Positions 42,776 through 53,216 of a stretch of 64,000 nt of DNA are shown one piece after another. This stretch comes from Corbicula japonica. Its lineage: Eukaryota; Mollusca; Bivalvia; Venerida; Cyrenidae. The position numbers and the translations under genes are program-made. The stretch covers positions 124,001 to 188,000 of the forward strand of contig JAZAYU010000219.1 in NCBI GenBank assembly GCA_038501625.1, read 5' to 3'. The first letter of the stretch is position 1. Each line of letters begins with the position of its first letter. The notes under the pieces were generated by a model. The model saw only the letters and a program-made list of their open reading frames with translations, was not told the DNA's origin and did no database searches.

Positions 42776-43219
42776 TTTGTAGTTTTAAATGGCGAATACT
42801 GGTTAAAATTTGAAAATGAAATTTAGGAAAAATGATTATTGCAAGCTAAAATTTCGGCGAAGAAATGTATTTGTCTTAGGATATATTAACGTTTGCACGC
42901 TGGTGTCAGTCAGCTGGAATTACCAAACACATACTTAAACAAAACTACTATCTGCATCTGGAACTAGGAAATTCAAAGACAAAATTCCTAAACTAGACCT
43001 GTCACTTGATCTTGTATTTGATTTAAAGAGCAAACTGTAGTCACTAGAGTATAATATATGCCAGACAGTGTATGATTAATTCAATGACTATAATTATGTT
43101 TCGCATTAATTTGTCTTAATAGTTGTTATTAACTATACGCTCAGCCTATTTTGGATTTTTTTGCAATGCGCTGATGTATCCACATCGGCAAAGCCGGCGA
43201 CAAAGCAACATAAAGCAGA

Positions 43220-43420
43220 TTACATTTGAAATTCACAGTAGCAGTATTTGTGCAGTGTGGCGGCCGTAAAAAGTCTCCCCGTACATAAAGTCAGTACTGT
43301 TATCTGATCATCCATTTTTTGGGTTGTCCAAGTTAGTTCGATAGGTAGTGTAATTGGCACTGCTTGGCTAAGCTCAGTCACAGTACGGGTTCGCTCCCCA
43401 GTAGCGGCTATATCATTTCT
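43220..43420 (+). repeat. SINE, copy B (tRNA-derived)
   Basis: GGCCGTAAAAAGTCTCCCCG, GTACATAAAGTCAGTACTGT, A box TTAGTTCGATAGGTAGTG, B box GGGTTCGCTCC, then GGCTATATCATTTC. It matches copy A at 34740-35040 in order and position relative to the preceding gene. Confidence 0.65.
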
Positions 43421-43482
43421 ACTAAGAACATTTGTTATAAACTTTAACTTGCATGTGTTGTTATTGAATCCTTTACCAATTA

Positions 43483-43659
43483 CAGTGAAACCTCCCTATT
43501 ACGGACACCTAAGGGACTGAGGGAAAGTGTCCTTAATAGCGGGTTGTTCTTTAATTGCGGGTTTGAATCAAAAAGAAGAAAAATGTATGTTCTTTAAAAA
43601 AGCTCCCGTAATACAGGGGTGCGCGTAATATCGAGTGTGTTTAATGAGGGGTTTTACTG
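43483..43659. mobile_element. 177-bp TA-flanked MITE (pogo-like)
   Basis: Ends CAGTGAAACCTCCCTATTAC and (reverse) CAGTAAAACCCCTCATTAAA, flanked by TA at both sides, with TGTCCTTAATAGCGGGTTGT inside. It interrupts sequence homologous to the 5' flank of array gene 5, so it inserted after the block duplication. Confidence 0.8.
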
Positions 43660-44148
43660 TAGTTCTATTTTACATATCGATTGTAATTATTGCTATCCTC
43701 TGTAATCGGAGAGCCCAACTGTTACTGGTCGATCATTTCAATAATGTAAACACCATGAAGATAATTAAGGGTCCCACAAAATCAATGTTATTCGGCTATT
43801 GACTATTCATTATAATTTCAAACTCAAACTTTTATTTACATGCCAAGTTTCTTAATACAAAGAACAACAATAGCAAAAAACATGAAATACATACAATATG
43901 TTAATCAATGACGACAATATAATAATTATTGGAAACGACGATTCAACATATATTACATAATATGTGTAGTTGTAACGAAATTATTATTCTTAAACAGCAA
44001 TAGTTTATGCAAATAATATATACTGATTTAGATTATTGCAGTAGTAGCGTGTATGGAAAAGAACATGCATATAATAGTTTATTATGAAAATAGTAGTTGT
44101 ACAGTTATATAATTTTATGATATTTTGCTATCCTTGAAATACGGTTTG

Positions 44149-46689
44149 TCATGAGTTTATGGTTTTTCTAATGATGTCCATGAATAAACTTAGTTTCTTT
44201 AATTCAAATCTATTTTCCGTATTTAAAAGGTCTTTAAGTTTCTGTATATTCGGTCTCCTACAATAGAAGGGTTTGACATATTTTTTTCTTAAGGTATTAA
44301 AGTGATTACACTGTAAGATATAATGAAATTCATCGCCTAAATCTCCACAATAATTACATGTTCTTTCGTTAAGAGGAATACCTCTCCATCTTCCCAGTTC
44401 AATGGGCAAATGGTGATTTCTTGTAAAAAATGCTATCATTGATTTACTGAGATAACTAGGTAAGACCGATATATATTTGCTTTGTTTGAAATCTGATTTA
44501 TACGTTTTATATAAAGTATTTGAACTACGATTTATTTCAGACATCCAACTTTGAATAAAACTATCTTGTAATTTTCTATGAATACTTTTTGTAAGCCATT
44601 TCTTGTTTAAAAAACTTTGACTATACCAAACTCCTGAATATCCATGTGAACACAAAATTGTTTTAACATTATTAATCCATTCTGATTTAACTTTGTTTTT
44701 CATATGAAGATTGATGATAAATTTGTAAACAATGTGTGCTAATGTTGTATTAGTTTCCTCTGAATTATCAGCAATTTTTGTCCAATAAGATATCACTCTT
44801 TTCTTAATTTCTATGTTAATTGGCATTACACCTAACTCGCCATAAATCATATGAGATGGTGTTGACTTCTTTAAACCAAAAATGTATTTATAAAATTTCA
44901 GTTGAACTCGTTCTAAAATATCAATATTTCCAAACCCCCAAATTTCACATCCGTATAATAAAATTGGCTTTATTGTTTTTTCGAAAAGATCTATTTGAAT
45001 ATCGTATGGCAACGAGAGGTTGTTTATCTTTCTGAGAAGAGAAAACATGGCTTTGTTTGCTTGCTCTGCTAAATATTGTTTTGTTTTTGTGAAAGAACCT
45101 GTTCTAGAAAAGTAAACACCTAAATATTTGTAATCTGTTATTGTTTCAATATTTTCTGTGCCTATTTTGAAGTTTCTGCTTTGGGATATTCTCCCTTTAC
45201 TAAAAATAATAATTTTTGTTTTGTCAACATTTACTGTTAATTTCCAAATATCACAATAATCTTTAAAAGAATTGAGTGCGTTCTGCATATCAGTCTCATT
45301 ATCGCTAAAAATAACAGTATCGTCTGCATACAACAATATCAAAAGTTTAAGATACATATGTGAATTATCAACAATTTCATGTTTTTCTATACCATTAATA
45401 TTTCTGTTCCTTAAGTAATCTTCAAGATCATTTAAGTATATGCTAAATAAAAAGGGAGATAAATTCTCACCTTGTCTCACACCGTTTACACAGTTAAAAA
45501 ATGGGGTACTACCCTCAATTGTTTGAATTTTTGATTTTATATTATTATACATGCTTTTAATAATATTGAAACATTTTCCGTTTATATTTTCATTTAACAA
45601 TTTTTTCCATAATCCGATCCTCCAAATTGAGTCAAAACATTGTTTAAAATCAACAAAGCAGCATAATAGTTTTTTCTTGTCAAAATGCACAATGTCTATT
45701 AAACTTTTTAAAATAAATAAATTGTCAACGGTTGAATGTTTTTTCCTAAATCCCGATTGATTTTGTGAAATAAGATTAATCCGCTCCGCCCATGCTGTAA
45801 GTCTGTTGTTTAAAATACTTGTAAATAATTTTCCAAAGCAACTAAGTAATGAAATTGGTCTGTAGTTTTCAGGCAGTTTGGGATCCCCTTTGTTTTTATA
45901 TATTGGTTTAATGATGCCTATTGTCCAACATTCAGGTACGATGCCTTCATTAAATATAATGTTAAACAATTTCTTGTAAACAGGTAACATATAATGTAAA
46001 GTCGCTTTAATTTGCTCGTTTACTATATTATCACAACCTGGCGATTTGTTATTTTTAAGAGCATTTGCCGCTTTTATAATTTCTTGTTCGCTTATTTCTT
46101 TATTAATTTCATCGTTTTCCATGTTATTTAAATTTAAATTTAAGTCATCCGTTTCTGTTTCATTTACTTGTGTTTCATTAACGTTTTTAAAGAATGTGTA
46201 AAAGTCATCAAGATTTGCGTTATATGTCGATTTACTAGAATCAGTGTTAATTATCTTCCAATATTGTCTTGGATCTGCATGCTTTAGATTACGAAGTTTA
46301 TTTATTCGACTTAAATTAAAGTTTTTATTTGAGATACGCAGCGTTTCTTTGTATTGTTTGCTTACTTCCTTTAAGCGTTCTTTTTTATATTCCGTTTTGT
46401 ATTTGTTATATAATTTGCGTGTTTTATGGTATATGTTTCTCATTTGATGACAATCTTTATTAAACCATGCGCGTTTTTTATTACGGTTTGGCTTATGGTT
46501 CGTCCGAAGCACCATACCAAAAGTTTCTTTAGAATTTTCGGCGAACAAATTACCAATGTCGGTTACTATATCATCAATAGTAGACTGTGTAAAAACTCTT
46601 TCTTCAGTAATTCTATCTAATTTCGATTCGATTTCAACCAAACGTAGAATGTCAAAATTTTCGATAAATAATTCCTTTTTATCCGGATC
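44149..46689 (-). CDS. LINE reverse transcriptase domain
   Basis: The frame runs from just after the internal TAG (46692-46690) to the stop at 44149. Fingers/palm motifs: ENYRPISLLSCFGKLF, QSGFRKKHSTVDNLF, CFVDFKQCFDSI, GVRQGENLSPFLFSIYLNDL, and the catalytic YADD at 45330-45319. A thumb region (YKYLGVYFSRTGSF, KPILLYGCEIWGF) and a C-terminal zinc-knuckle-like CNYCGDLGDEFHYILQC follow. The roughly 846 residues are uninterrupted, so the domain looks young. It acts in target-primed reverse transcription with the upstream endonuclease. Confidence 0.92.
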   Translation of the reverse strand, partial: DPDKKELFIENFDILRLVEIESKLDRITEERVFTQSTIDDIVTDIGNLFAENSKETFGMVLRTNHKPNRNKKRAWFNKDCHQMRNIYHKTRKLYNKYKTEYKKERLKEVSKQYKETLRISNKNFNLSRINKLRNLKHADPRQYWKIINTDSSKSTYNANLDDFYTFFKNVNETQVNETETDDLNLNLNNMENDEINKEISEQEIIKAANALKNNKSPGCDNIVNEQIKATLHYMLPVYKKLFNIIFNEGIVPECWTIGIIKPIYKNKGDPKLPENYRPISLLSCFGKLFTSILNNRLTAWAERINLISQNQSGFRKKHSTVDNLFILKSLIDIVHFDKKKLLCCFVDFKQCFDSIWRIGLWKKLLNENINGKCFNIIKSMYNNIKSKIQTIEGSTPFFNCVNGVRQGENLSPFLFSIYLNDLEDYLRNRNINGIEKHEIVDNSHMYLKLLILLYADDTVIFSDNETDMQNALNSFKDYCDIWKLTVNVDKTKIIIFSKGRISQSRNFKIGTENIETITDYKYLGVYFSRTGSFTKTKQYLAEQANKAMFSLLRKINNLSLPYDIQIDLFEKTIKPILLYGCEIWGFGNIDILERVQLKFYKYIFGLKKSTPSHMIYGELGVMPINIEIKKRVISYWTKIADNSEETNTTLAHIVYKFIINLHMKNKVKSEWINNVKTILCSHGYSGVWYSQSFLNKKWLTKSIHRKLQDSFIQSWMSEINRSSNTLYKTYKSDFKQSKYISVLPSYLSKSMIAFFTRNHHLPIELGRWRGIPLNERTCNYCGDLGDEFHYILQCNHFNTLRKKYVKPFYCRRPNIQKLKDLLNTENRFELKKLSLFMDIIRKTINS

Positions 46690-47682
46690 CTATATTTTTA
46701 TGCTTGATAACTTTTCAGAATTTTGCCGCGTGGTATTTTTGTTAAACTTGCTTTTCAGTGTTAATGATATTGGACAATGGACGTCTGAGTAAAGATCACA
46801 GAAATCATGAACGCAAAAATCTATGACATTTTTAAAAACTGCGGAACTTGAAACAAAATAGTCTACAGTGCTAACGTTTCTACATGTAGGTTTTGATTTT
46901 TCAAAATCCGGTCCGATTCTTCCATTCAAGAAATATAACAGATTATTTTTTAACAAGTCAATTAATTGTAGACCGTAGTTATTAACTATATTATCGGCAG
47001 TACGGCGTACAGTTGGGACATTACAAATATTAAACTCGCTAAAGCTTTCAACCATTTCGTCCTGGACGTATTGAAGATTATACATATCAGATAAAAAAGT
47101 GTCAACTTCAACAAAATCAGCTAAATTACCACATCTAGCATTGTAATCTCCAAACAATAAAATAACACTGCAATTAGAACAATATCTATATAATTCATTT
47201 TGTATTTCAAAAAAAGGCTCCTGGTGTGCATATTTTGAACCTGACGGTGGTATATAAATTATACCACACTTCAAATCATTTTGATTACTATTGTCACAAC
47301 CATAAATTTGCTTTGAAATAGTGAAAAATTGAATAAGTTTGCTTTTTGGATTGACATCTATACTGACAAATGGGACAAACTCGTTCTTGATTAAAAGAGC
47401 TATGCCCCCTGAGCGATATCTGGATAACTTTTGTCGGTTTAAAACATGCACTTTGAAACCTTCAACTTGTAAGCTATCAGTATCATCAGTTTTTGTTTCC
47501 TGGAGACCAATTACATCATATTCATTCATAAACGATATGAATTCAGGAATACGGAGTTTTGAAAGAATACCACCTTCATTTAAACAAAGTATTTTTATTT
47601 CTCCAGGTTTAATATGATCAAATTTTGGAGCACTATATTTATTTTCATTGTTTGATTGATAACAGTCGTTCTCTGTTAATCC
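46690..47682 (-). CDS. LINE endonuclease domain
   Basis: An AP-endonuclease-like fold in the same frame as the reverse transcriptase. The reading opens at 47682, upstream of the ATG at 47529, because the domain's first strand IKILCLNEGGILSKLR precedes that ATG. Catalytic signatures: GLQETKTDD (Glu), LLFGDYNARCG (Asp/Asn), TVDYFVSS and YSDVHCPISL (Asp-His). It ends with SSIKI and a single TAG, after which the frame continues into the RT domain without a shift. Confidence 0.88.
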   Translation of the reverse strand, partial: GLTENDCYQSNNENKYSAPKFDHIKPGEIKILCLNEGGILSKLRIPEFISFMNEYDVIGLQETKTDDTDSLQVEGFKVHVLNRQKLSRYRSGGIALLIKNEFVPFVSIDVNPKSKLIQFFTISKQIYGCDNSNQNDLKCGIIYIPPSGSKYAHQEPFFEIQNELYRYCSNCSVILLFGDYNARCGNLADFVEVDTFLSDMYNLQYVQDEMVESFSEFNICNVPTVRRTADNIVNNYGLQLIDLLKNNLLYFLNGRIGPDFEKSKPTCRNVSTVDYFVSSSAVFKNVIDFCVHDFCDLYSDVHCPISLTLKSKFNKNTTRQNSEKLSSIKI

Positions 47683-47880
47683 CTAGTGACCTGTTACGGT
47701 AGCTTCCGTGTCTGAGTTATCGTTAGATTCAAGCTGACTGTTCATGTTAAAATTGTCATCCGAGGTTGTTGTTTCATCCACCGTGATGGAATTATCATCC
47801 TTTTGTTTCTTAAAATTATATCCAAAGATTTTAAAGAAATGTTTACCCCAATTATAATTACACCTTAAAGTGTTATTTGG
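47683..47880 (-). pseudogene. Possible ORF1 C-terminal remnant of the LINE
   Basis: Open frame of 65 codons in the same phase as the endonuclease, containing CNYNWGKHFFKIFGYNFKKQ followed by an acidic Asn/Ser/Asp/Thr-rich tail and TAG at 47685-47683. It may be the end of the element's first protein or simply 5' sequence. The rest of ORF1 is absent, so the copy is probably 5' truncated. Confidence 0.35.
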
Positions 47881-48177
47881 TTAATTAAAGATTTTGTTCA
47901 AATAAACATTGTTTGAACGCATATACTTAGGAATAATAGATTTTATAATTGACCCTAAATTAATTTTATTTTATATAGTGTATTTTGATCGCTTATTGTT
48001 ATCGTGTCTATTGTATTAATTTGATTTTGCATTCTACGAATATATCGTTTGCAAATACACACCTGGTTATCAAATATTTATGATTCATTAAAGGTTTTAT
48101 CAAAACTGAATCAAGAACTTTATTAAAACTAGATCATTTGAAAAGCAATATATTGCCATTTTTCTTGAAAACAAGGG

Positions 48178-48481
48178 GAAACGGGGAAGGTTATTTTGGA
48201 ATAAAAACGTTCGTTACTTGCAACAAAGGGAAACGAGGAAAGTTATTTTGGAATAAAAACGTTCGTTACTTGCAACAAAGGAAAACGAGGAAAGTTATTT
48301 TGGAATAAAAACATTCGTTACTTGCAACAAAGGAAAACGAGGAAAGTTATTTTGGAATAAAAACGTTCGTTACTTGCAACAAAGGGAAACGAGGAAAGTT
48401 ATTTTGGAATAAAAACGTTCGTTACTTGCAACAAAGGGAAAGAGGAAGGTTATTTAGGAAAAGAAATGTTCGTTACTTGCG
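48178..48481 (+). repeat. 52-bp tandem repeat, about 6 units
   Basis: The unit contains GGAAACGAGGAAAGTTATTT, TGGAATAAAAACGTTCGTTA and CTTGCAACAAA, with 52-base spacing. It ends 12 bases before the pseudogene start codon. Related single-copy sequence (GTGGAATAAGAATGTTCATA) lies at the same place before array gene 5. Confidence 0.9.
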
Positions 48482-48492
48482 GCTTTTGAAGA

Positions 48493-49915
48493 ATGCCACA
48501 TGAAATCATAGTAATGGATGGCCATCCTAGTTTCATAACTGAATTATTGTATATTAGCGGATAAGAAGCAGAAAAATTGCAAAGTATCCCCGAAGAACAT
48601 TCAATAAACATGTACTGACCGAAATAACAACCGGAAGTGAAAAGGTGAAATATTAGGATATAAAAAACAGATTGCAAACGTGTACAAATAAGAAGACCTA
48701 CTCGTCTAAGAGGAACGAAAGTCTTACAGTAATATTCATAGCAAGCGAAGTATTCTTAATTTTCCAGTGTAAATGCTGGGTCTTACAATTACGAGGTATT
48801 TGTAGACACTGGTTATTGAAAATCTTCTAGTTATAGCTGAAATGATTTCAATAGGACTATCTCGAGTAGACAGAACATGAAGAAAATTATGTTGAAATCT
48901 ATGTTTACAAATTATTCATTTAAATATTTTATTGTTTTACAGGTCATGTTAAAATTGCACGAAAATTGCTCTTTCATATTCAATAGCTCAACAAGGCATC
49001 TCATGTTGAAAGCCAGCATTTGCAAAGCAGAAGTTTGATGACAGGGAAAATACTTGCAGTTACTTGTTATCAAAACAACCCATCATCGCCATCCTATACA
49101 TTATACAAGACGTCGGAATTAAGATGTGAAAGTCTAGAATTGTCAAGACCGGAAAATGGTAAAGCAAAGCAAGTTTAGTAAATTGAAATTTATGACGGAG
49201 AAGAAATATCAAAAACATTAAGAGGGAATTAAAAAGATAGAACACAAAAGGTTGATAATCTTCAGGAAAAAAAAGCACCCCAAAGGATACGAAGTTGTCT
49301 AAAAACTTTCCGAACAACCCTCGTAGAGGTCTTTGTGATACAGAAACAATGTCGATAATAAAAAATGATAAAAACGATATATTATTAATCGACAATACAA
49401 ATAATCTTCCAAATAAAGATGAAACTAAACATCGTTATGCAATACGTCAAGAAGATTTGCAAAAGTTAACAGATAGACTGTCAAATTATTCACAAGTGGA
49501 AGATAGCGAACAGTCTCAAGAAAGATCTATCATGAAAGTACAGTCTAAACGGAAGCAAATAGAACTTTCTTGGGAAGCAAAAGGGGCGAGACTTGGTTCT
49601 CCTTTTGCGTATAGAACACAACATGACCTTATCGCTGAACTAAGAGATGTGAAGGCGTTCGAAAGGCGATGTAGTGGAATCAAAATATACGGTACCAATA
49701 AACTGCGTTTTACAAAGTTTGATTCTATTTCACTAAGTGACTATGAATTATGCAAGCGTTCAGAAAAATTGTCTCGGCCAACTTTCAGTACCGCTGTACG
49801 CAGTACATTAAGAAGAGGGCGACTATCAACGCTTAAACCCGTCTGTGAAAAATGTCAGTTTTCGCCATCGGAACGGTTCGAAATGAAATTTAGAGTTGAT
49901 GAAATTGAAAATTGA
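48493..49915 (+). pseudogene. Decayed duplicate of array gene 5
   Basis: The ATG at 48493 starts MPHEIIVMDGHPSFITELLY, parallel to MAYEIIGK...NGGRPG of gene 5, but a TAA follows 24 codons in. Further stops, frameshifts and deletions affect the first 800 bases. DNA similarity to gene 5 persists throughout (for example CTAGTTATAGCTGAAA and TTTGCAAAGCAGAAGTTTG). The 3' part stays open from 49295 to 49915 (206 codons). It contains a remnant second unit (EDLQKLTDRLSNYSQ), a good last unit (EKLSRPTFSTAVRSTLRRG, CEKCQFSPSERFEMKF) and ends VDEIEN. The preserved tail could be a recent decay or a shortened functional gene; I favour pseudogene. Confidence 0.82.
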
Positions 49916-49919
49916 ATAT

Positions 49920-50345
49920 TGAATTAATTCTCTAATTCAAAAGTGTCTCACCTTTATATAATTATTATGTTTCTGTTTTGATTAAATGCTTTTGCCAATT
50001 GATATAAAAATGACATAGACACATTATGCGAAGAACTTATTAAATACACATAAAGTGTAGTGTTAAGTTGATGTATCCAATAAATTACTGCAAAAACACG
50101 GATGTAGAGTTTTTGTTTGTGTATCCAATAAGTGTCTTTGCATAATAAACCAGTATCCAAGGGACCTTTGCATTTAAACAATACGGTTTTCTTTGATAAT
50201 TGTTAATTTTAGATGCATCTTTTTGTATTATCGTTGTTTCCCATTTCCGTTTTCCGTATACACTAGAAAAGTATCTGTCTTTTAAGATTCGATATTAACT
50301 TTATAGTTGATGTTATATTAACATTTGATTTAATATTTGACGTTT
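49920..50345. other. No gene seen
   Basis: AT-rich 3' flank of the pseudogene. Confidence 0.35.
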
Positions 50346-50347
50346 TT

Positions 50348-50490
50348 GTTGTGGTATAATTTTATCTCACGTTTTCATTTTCGCAAACTTCAAGCACGTA
50401 AAATTGCCTGTATTAAACGCTACAAATACATGTATATAGCGAATAGACGCAATAATATTCACTGATGCGCAATTTAGTGATACCACAGTA
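50348..50490. mobile_element. MITE of the ACTGTGATATTATTT family, copy 3
   Basis: TTGTGGTATAATTTTATCTC to TTTAGTGATACCACAG, inverted ends like those at 11305-11520. The interior is diverged. Confidence 0.55.
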
Positions 50491-50615
50491 AAATGGTTAA
50501 GTAACAGCAGTAAAATAAACTATACGATATGCATTTTTTAAAGAAAATATATTTATATCATTTTTTCTGATATACAGAGTTATGCTTATTACGCTTCAAA
50601 TGATCAAGATATCAT

Positions 50616-50673
<58 letters not shown>
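50616..50673 (+). repeat. (ATC)n microsatellite
   Basis: About nineteen uninterrupted trinucleotide units. Confidence 0.95.
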
Positions 50674-50674
<1 letters not shown>

Positions 50675-51103
50675 TAAGACATCAATTGCCAACAACGATA
50701 TGATGTAAATATCATATAATTTGTCACCATCATGTGATTAGAAAATGACTTTACAGAAATTTAGCGCCAATAAGCATCGCTAAGAATAGCGCGACGTCAA
50801 TGACATTATGACGTTATACTTCCTGTGTATGTGATGTGAAAGAAATAAAATGTAGACCTGTTGAAAAATTTTCAAATGAAAAAAGGCCGATGGCCAAAAA
50901 CGTTTTAAAAAAGAGCTCTTTTAATATTCACATATCTACAAGGATAAAAGATAAGTAAGTAAGTAACATCCGTTTTCAATTTTGTACCCTGATGAAGGCG
51001 ATATAGATCTATTTAATTAAACATTTAATCGTGTTTGGTATTGTTTCACTCATTTTATTGCATTAAACATTTAATCTTCACAAATCTGTAAAGCGAACCG
51101 ATA

Positions 51104-51319
51104 AACTTGTTGGAACACATCTAGTTTAGCGGACCCTAACACTAAAGAACATCGATTGTGAGAAAATTCATTGCTATCCTAGTCGTGTGTCAAACACATT
51201 TCAATTATAATGAGTTTAAATGGGGGCCCCAACACCCCCGCTTTTCTCGCTCAAACGCCGCTGGGCTTTTGTGTTTTGAATATCTGGGGTCCGCTAAACT
51301 AGATTCTATCCAACTTGTT
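51104..51319. repeat. TIR element with TAGTTTAGCGGACC arms
   Basis: TTGGAACACATCTAGTTTAG...CGGACCC at the left and GGGGTCCGCTAAACTAGA...TCCAACTTG at the right are inverted repeats of about 30 bases. A GGGGGCCCCAACACCCCCG segment is inside. No ORF. Confidence 0.65.
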
Positions 51320-51324
51320 TTATG

Positions 51325-52005
51325 AATGCTTGCGAATATAGGGCCTTTAGACAAATGGAATAAATGCATTATTAGCAGTAACTGGTACACAGTAGCCAAT
51401 GTATTAGCTATTGTGTTTTACAGATTTTTGTAACAATCAAAATACAAATTGCAGATATGGCATGTCAGTTGAAACAACTGTATAATGTTTTGGCGAACTA
51501 CATCTTTATTTATTAAAACTTGACATAAGATAGAAAAAGTTACAATTTCACTCATTTTAGAATTCATCAAACAACGTAAATACTAAATATTGTGTTTCTT
51601 GTAAGGGTCGTCTTCGTTCATTATTGCACTGTCATTGGTAAAAAAAAATATCAAAATCTCTGTAACGGCAAAATGCAGTTCAAGAAAACTTTAAAAATTA
51701 TCAACATTACATTGGTGGTGAGAGAATCATTTTTGTTCACTCTTTCAAACTGAACCAAGGGCTTCAGCACAAAGCATGTGGGAAAGGTGATTTACTCGTG
51801 GTGATCGGTGTTGCGAACCCGTGTCCAAATGGATTTATATTGGGAAATCAGTAACAAAAATCCCTTGCCTATTATTATAACATAGATTCGAAGGATAAGA
51901 AAAAAAAGTTAAATGCCGATTCCCTGTGGTTCGACCACGGCAAGTTTCACACTTTGACTTATCCGATGATTTTATATAGCATATTTTAGCCGGCGGGTTC
52001 TAAAT
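51325..52005. other. No gene seen
   Basis: AT-rich spacer. Confidence 0.35.
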
Positions 52006-52011
52006 TTACTT

Positions 52012-52160
52012 CGACTTATGAAAACATTGTTTAAGTCGAATTCGAGTTAAGCAGCGTAATATTATATGTAATAAGAACACATTTTGACGGGACCGTAAAA
52101 TTAATTCGAGATAACCGATGTTTCGACTTAAGCGAGTTTGACACAACGAGTGTGGACTGT
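52012..52160. mobile_element. Fragment of a pogo/Tigger-like transposon
   Basis: Ends TTCGACTTAAGCGAGTTTGA then CACAACGAGTGTGGACTGTA, a TIR style typical of pogo-like elements, with TTCGACTTATGAAAACATTG at the other side. It lies upstream of array gene 7. Confidence 0.5.
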
Positions 52161-52563
52161 ATATTGTTGTCAGTATCATATTACATGTACTCATGTGGGT
52201 ATATAAAATGATGTTTTGTGTTGTTAAGTTTTTGTGAATTTATGTAAATATAATTTTAGGGGATATTTAGAGCTAAAAATTTTTTCATTACTTTTCTAAC
52301 GTGACTTATGATATGTAAATAAAGATACATTAATAACATGTTTTTGTGCAAAGTGTCAATGAACGGCATTTAAAGAGATTTTGATTTTTTTTAATAAAAG
52401 AACGTGCACGGATGACTGTAGAAGGCCCTTAAAACATAATTTTTATATGTTTACATCCATTGCACAAAAAAACACGAATGCATTATTTTGCTGTTTTTTT
52501 TTTTAAATTATCTTATTGAATTGCTTTTAGCCGAAAAATTCAAGAAGTTTTGTGAAGAAAAAA

Positions 52564-53205
52564 ATGGCATTCCTAGTATCCCATTACAGTACAAGAAAAA
52601 ATGACATCAAACATTTATATAGCTGGAGCGGGCGTTCTATACCAATCAGAAGACAAACAGCCAAATGCGCATTAAAATGGCCTCTTCTAATAGCGAAAGA
52701 AAAAAAATCTTCAGTATCAAATACGTTTTGGAACAAACGAAACTTGGAATACCAAAGTGATCATGATATTATGATGCCGCGGGCACCTGCAATGAGACAA
52801 ATGCCTAGCGCATGCGTGGACGAAGTTGTCGAGCGGCTAACGCAACCTACGGTAAATACACGTCAACGGCCATACTGTGAGAGAGAAGAACGACGGGATT
52901 TTTTTTCAAATAACTTTCCGACAAATTACGAAAAGTTACGAAACTTATCGAAAAGTTACGATTCACTTGATCGGCATCGTCCAAGCTCCGCATCAAGTGA
53001 GAAAAGGATAAACGACATAGTCAAACGATTATTGGTTCCGACGGAAGCCTCAAGACTCAAGACAAGTTTAAAGAGTCCAGATAAGGTTTCAGTAAAGGGC
53101 AAAAGGCGCTGTTTTAGTGCAAAGTGTACTACAAAAACGTCTGATAGATATGCAAAAAAGTTCAGTGTTTATGAAATGGGCATATCTCTGACAGAAGGCC
53201 GTTAG
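52564..53205 (+). CDS. Array family member 7, 213 aa (short)
   Basis: The ATG at 52564 (AAAAATGGCATTCCTAG) aligns with gene 4 (MAFLVSHYSTRKNDIKHLYS vs MAFLVTYHNISKNNIRNLYS), so the in-frame GTG 12 bases earlier is not used. Central box NLEYQSDHDIMMPRAPAMRQ (60-79). First motif CVDEVVERLTQPT (84-96), second INDIVKRLLVPT (149-160). The cysteine pair is altered to C183-x4-C188, and the C-box to TSDRYAKKFSVYEM, with a short extra tail (GISLTEGR). Closest to gene 4 by eye. Its stop codon is only 12 bases from a foldback element, which may provide 3' UTR sequence. It pairs with the long-type gene at 57438. Confidence 0.83.
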   Translation: MAFLVSHYSTRKNDIKHLYSWSGRSIPIRRQTAKCALKWPLLIAKEKKSSVSNTFWNKRNLEYQSDHDIMMPRAPAMRQMPSACVDEVVERLTQPTVNTRQRPYCEREERRDFFSNNFPTNYEKLRNLSKSYDSLDRHRPSSASSEKRINDIVKRLLVPTEASRLKTSLKSPDKVSVKGKRRCFSAKCTTKTSDRYAKKFSVYEMGISLTEGR

Positions 53206-53216
53206 GCAAAATCAGG

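Larger units (their letters stand above)
43757..47990 (-). mobile_element. Non-LTR retrotransposon (EN-RT LINE), approximate limits
   Basis: Minus-strand element with an ORF1-like tail (47683-47880), an apurinic-type endonuclease and a reverse transcriptase in one reading frame broken by one TAG. Limits come from where homology to the 5' flank of array gene 5 stops and resumes. CR1/Jockey-like by its motifs; clade not assigned. No poly(A) or target duplication was resolved. Confidence 0.8.

Noticed and set aside
48178..48481. Regular repeats resembling a CRISPR array
   Set aside because: Units are contiguous 52-base copies without unique spacers, in an intron-containing eukaryotic genome. 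The same applies to 54813-55520.
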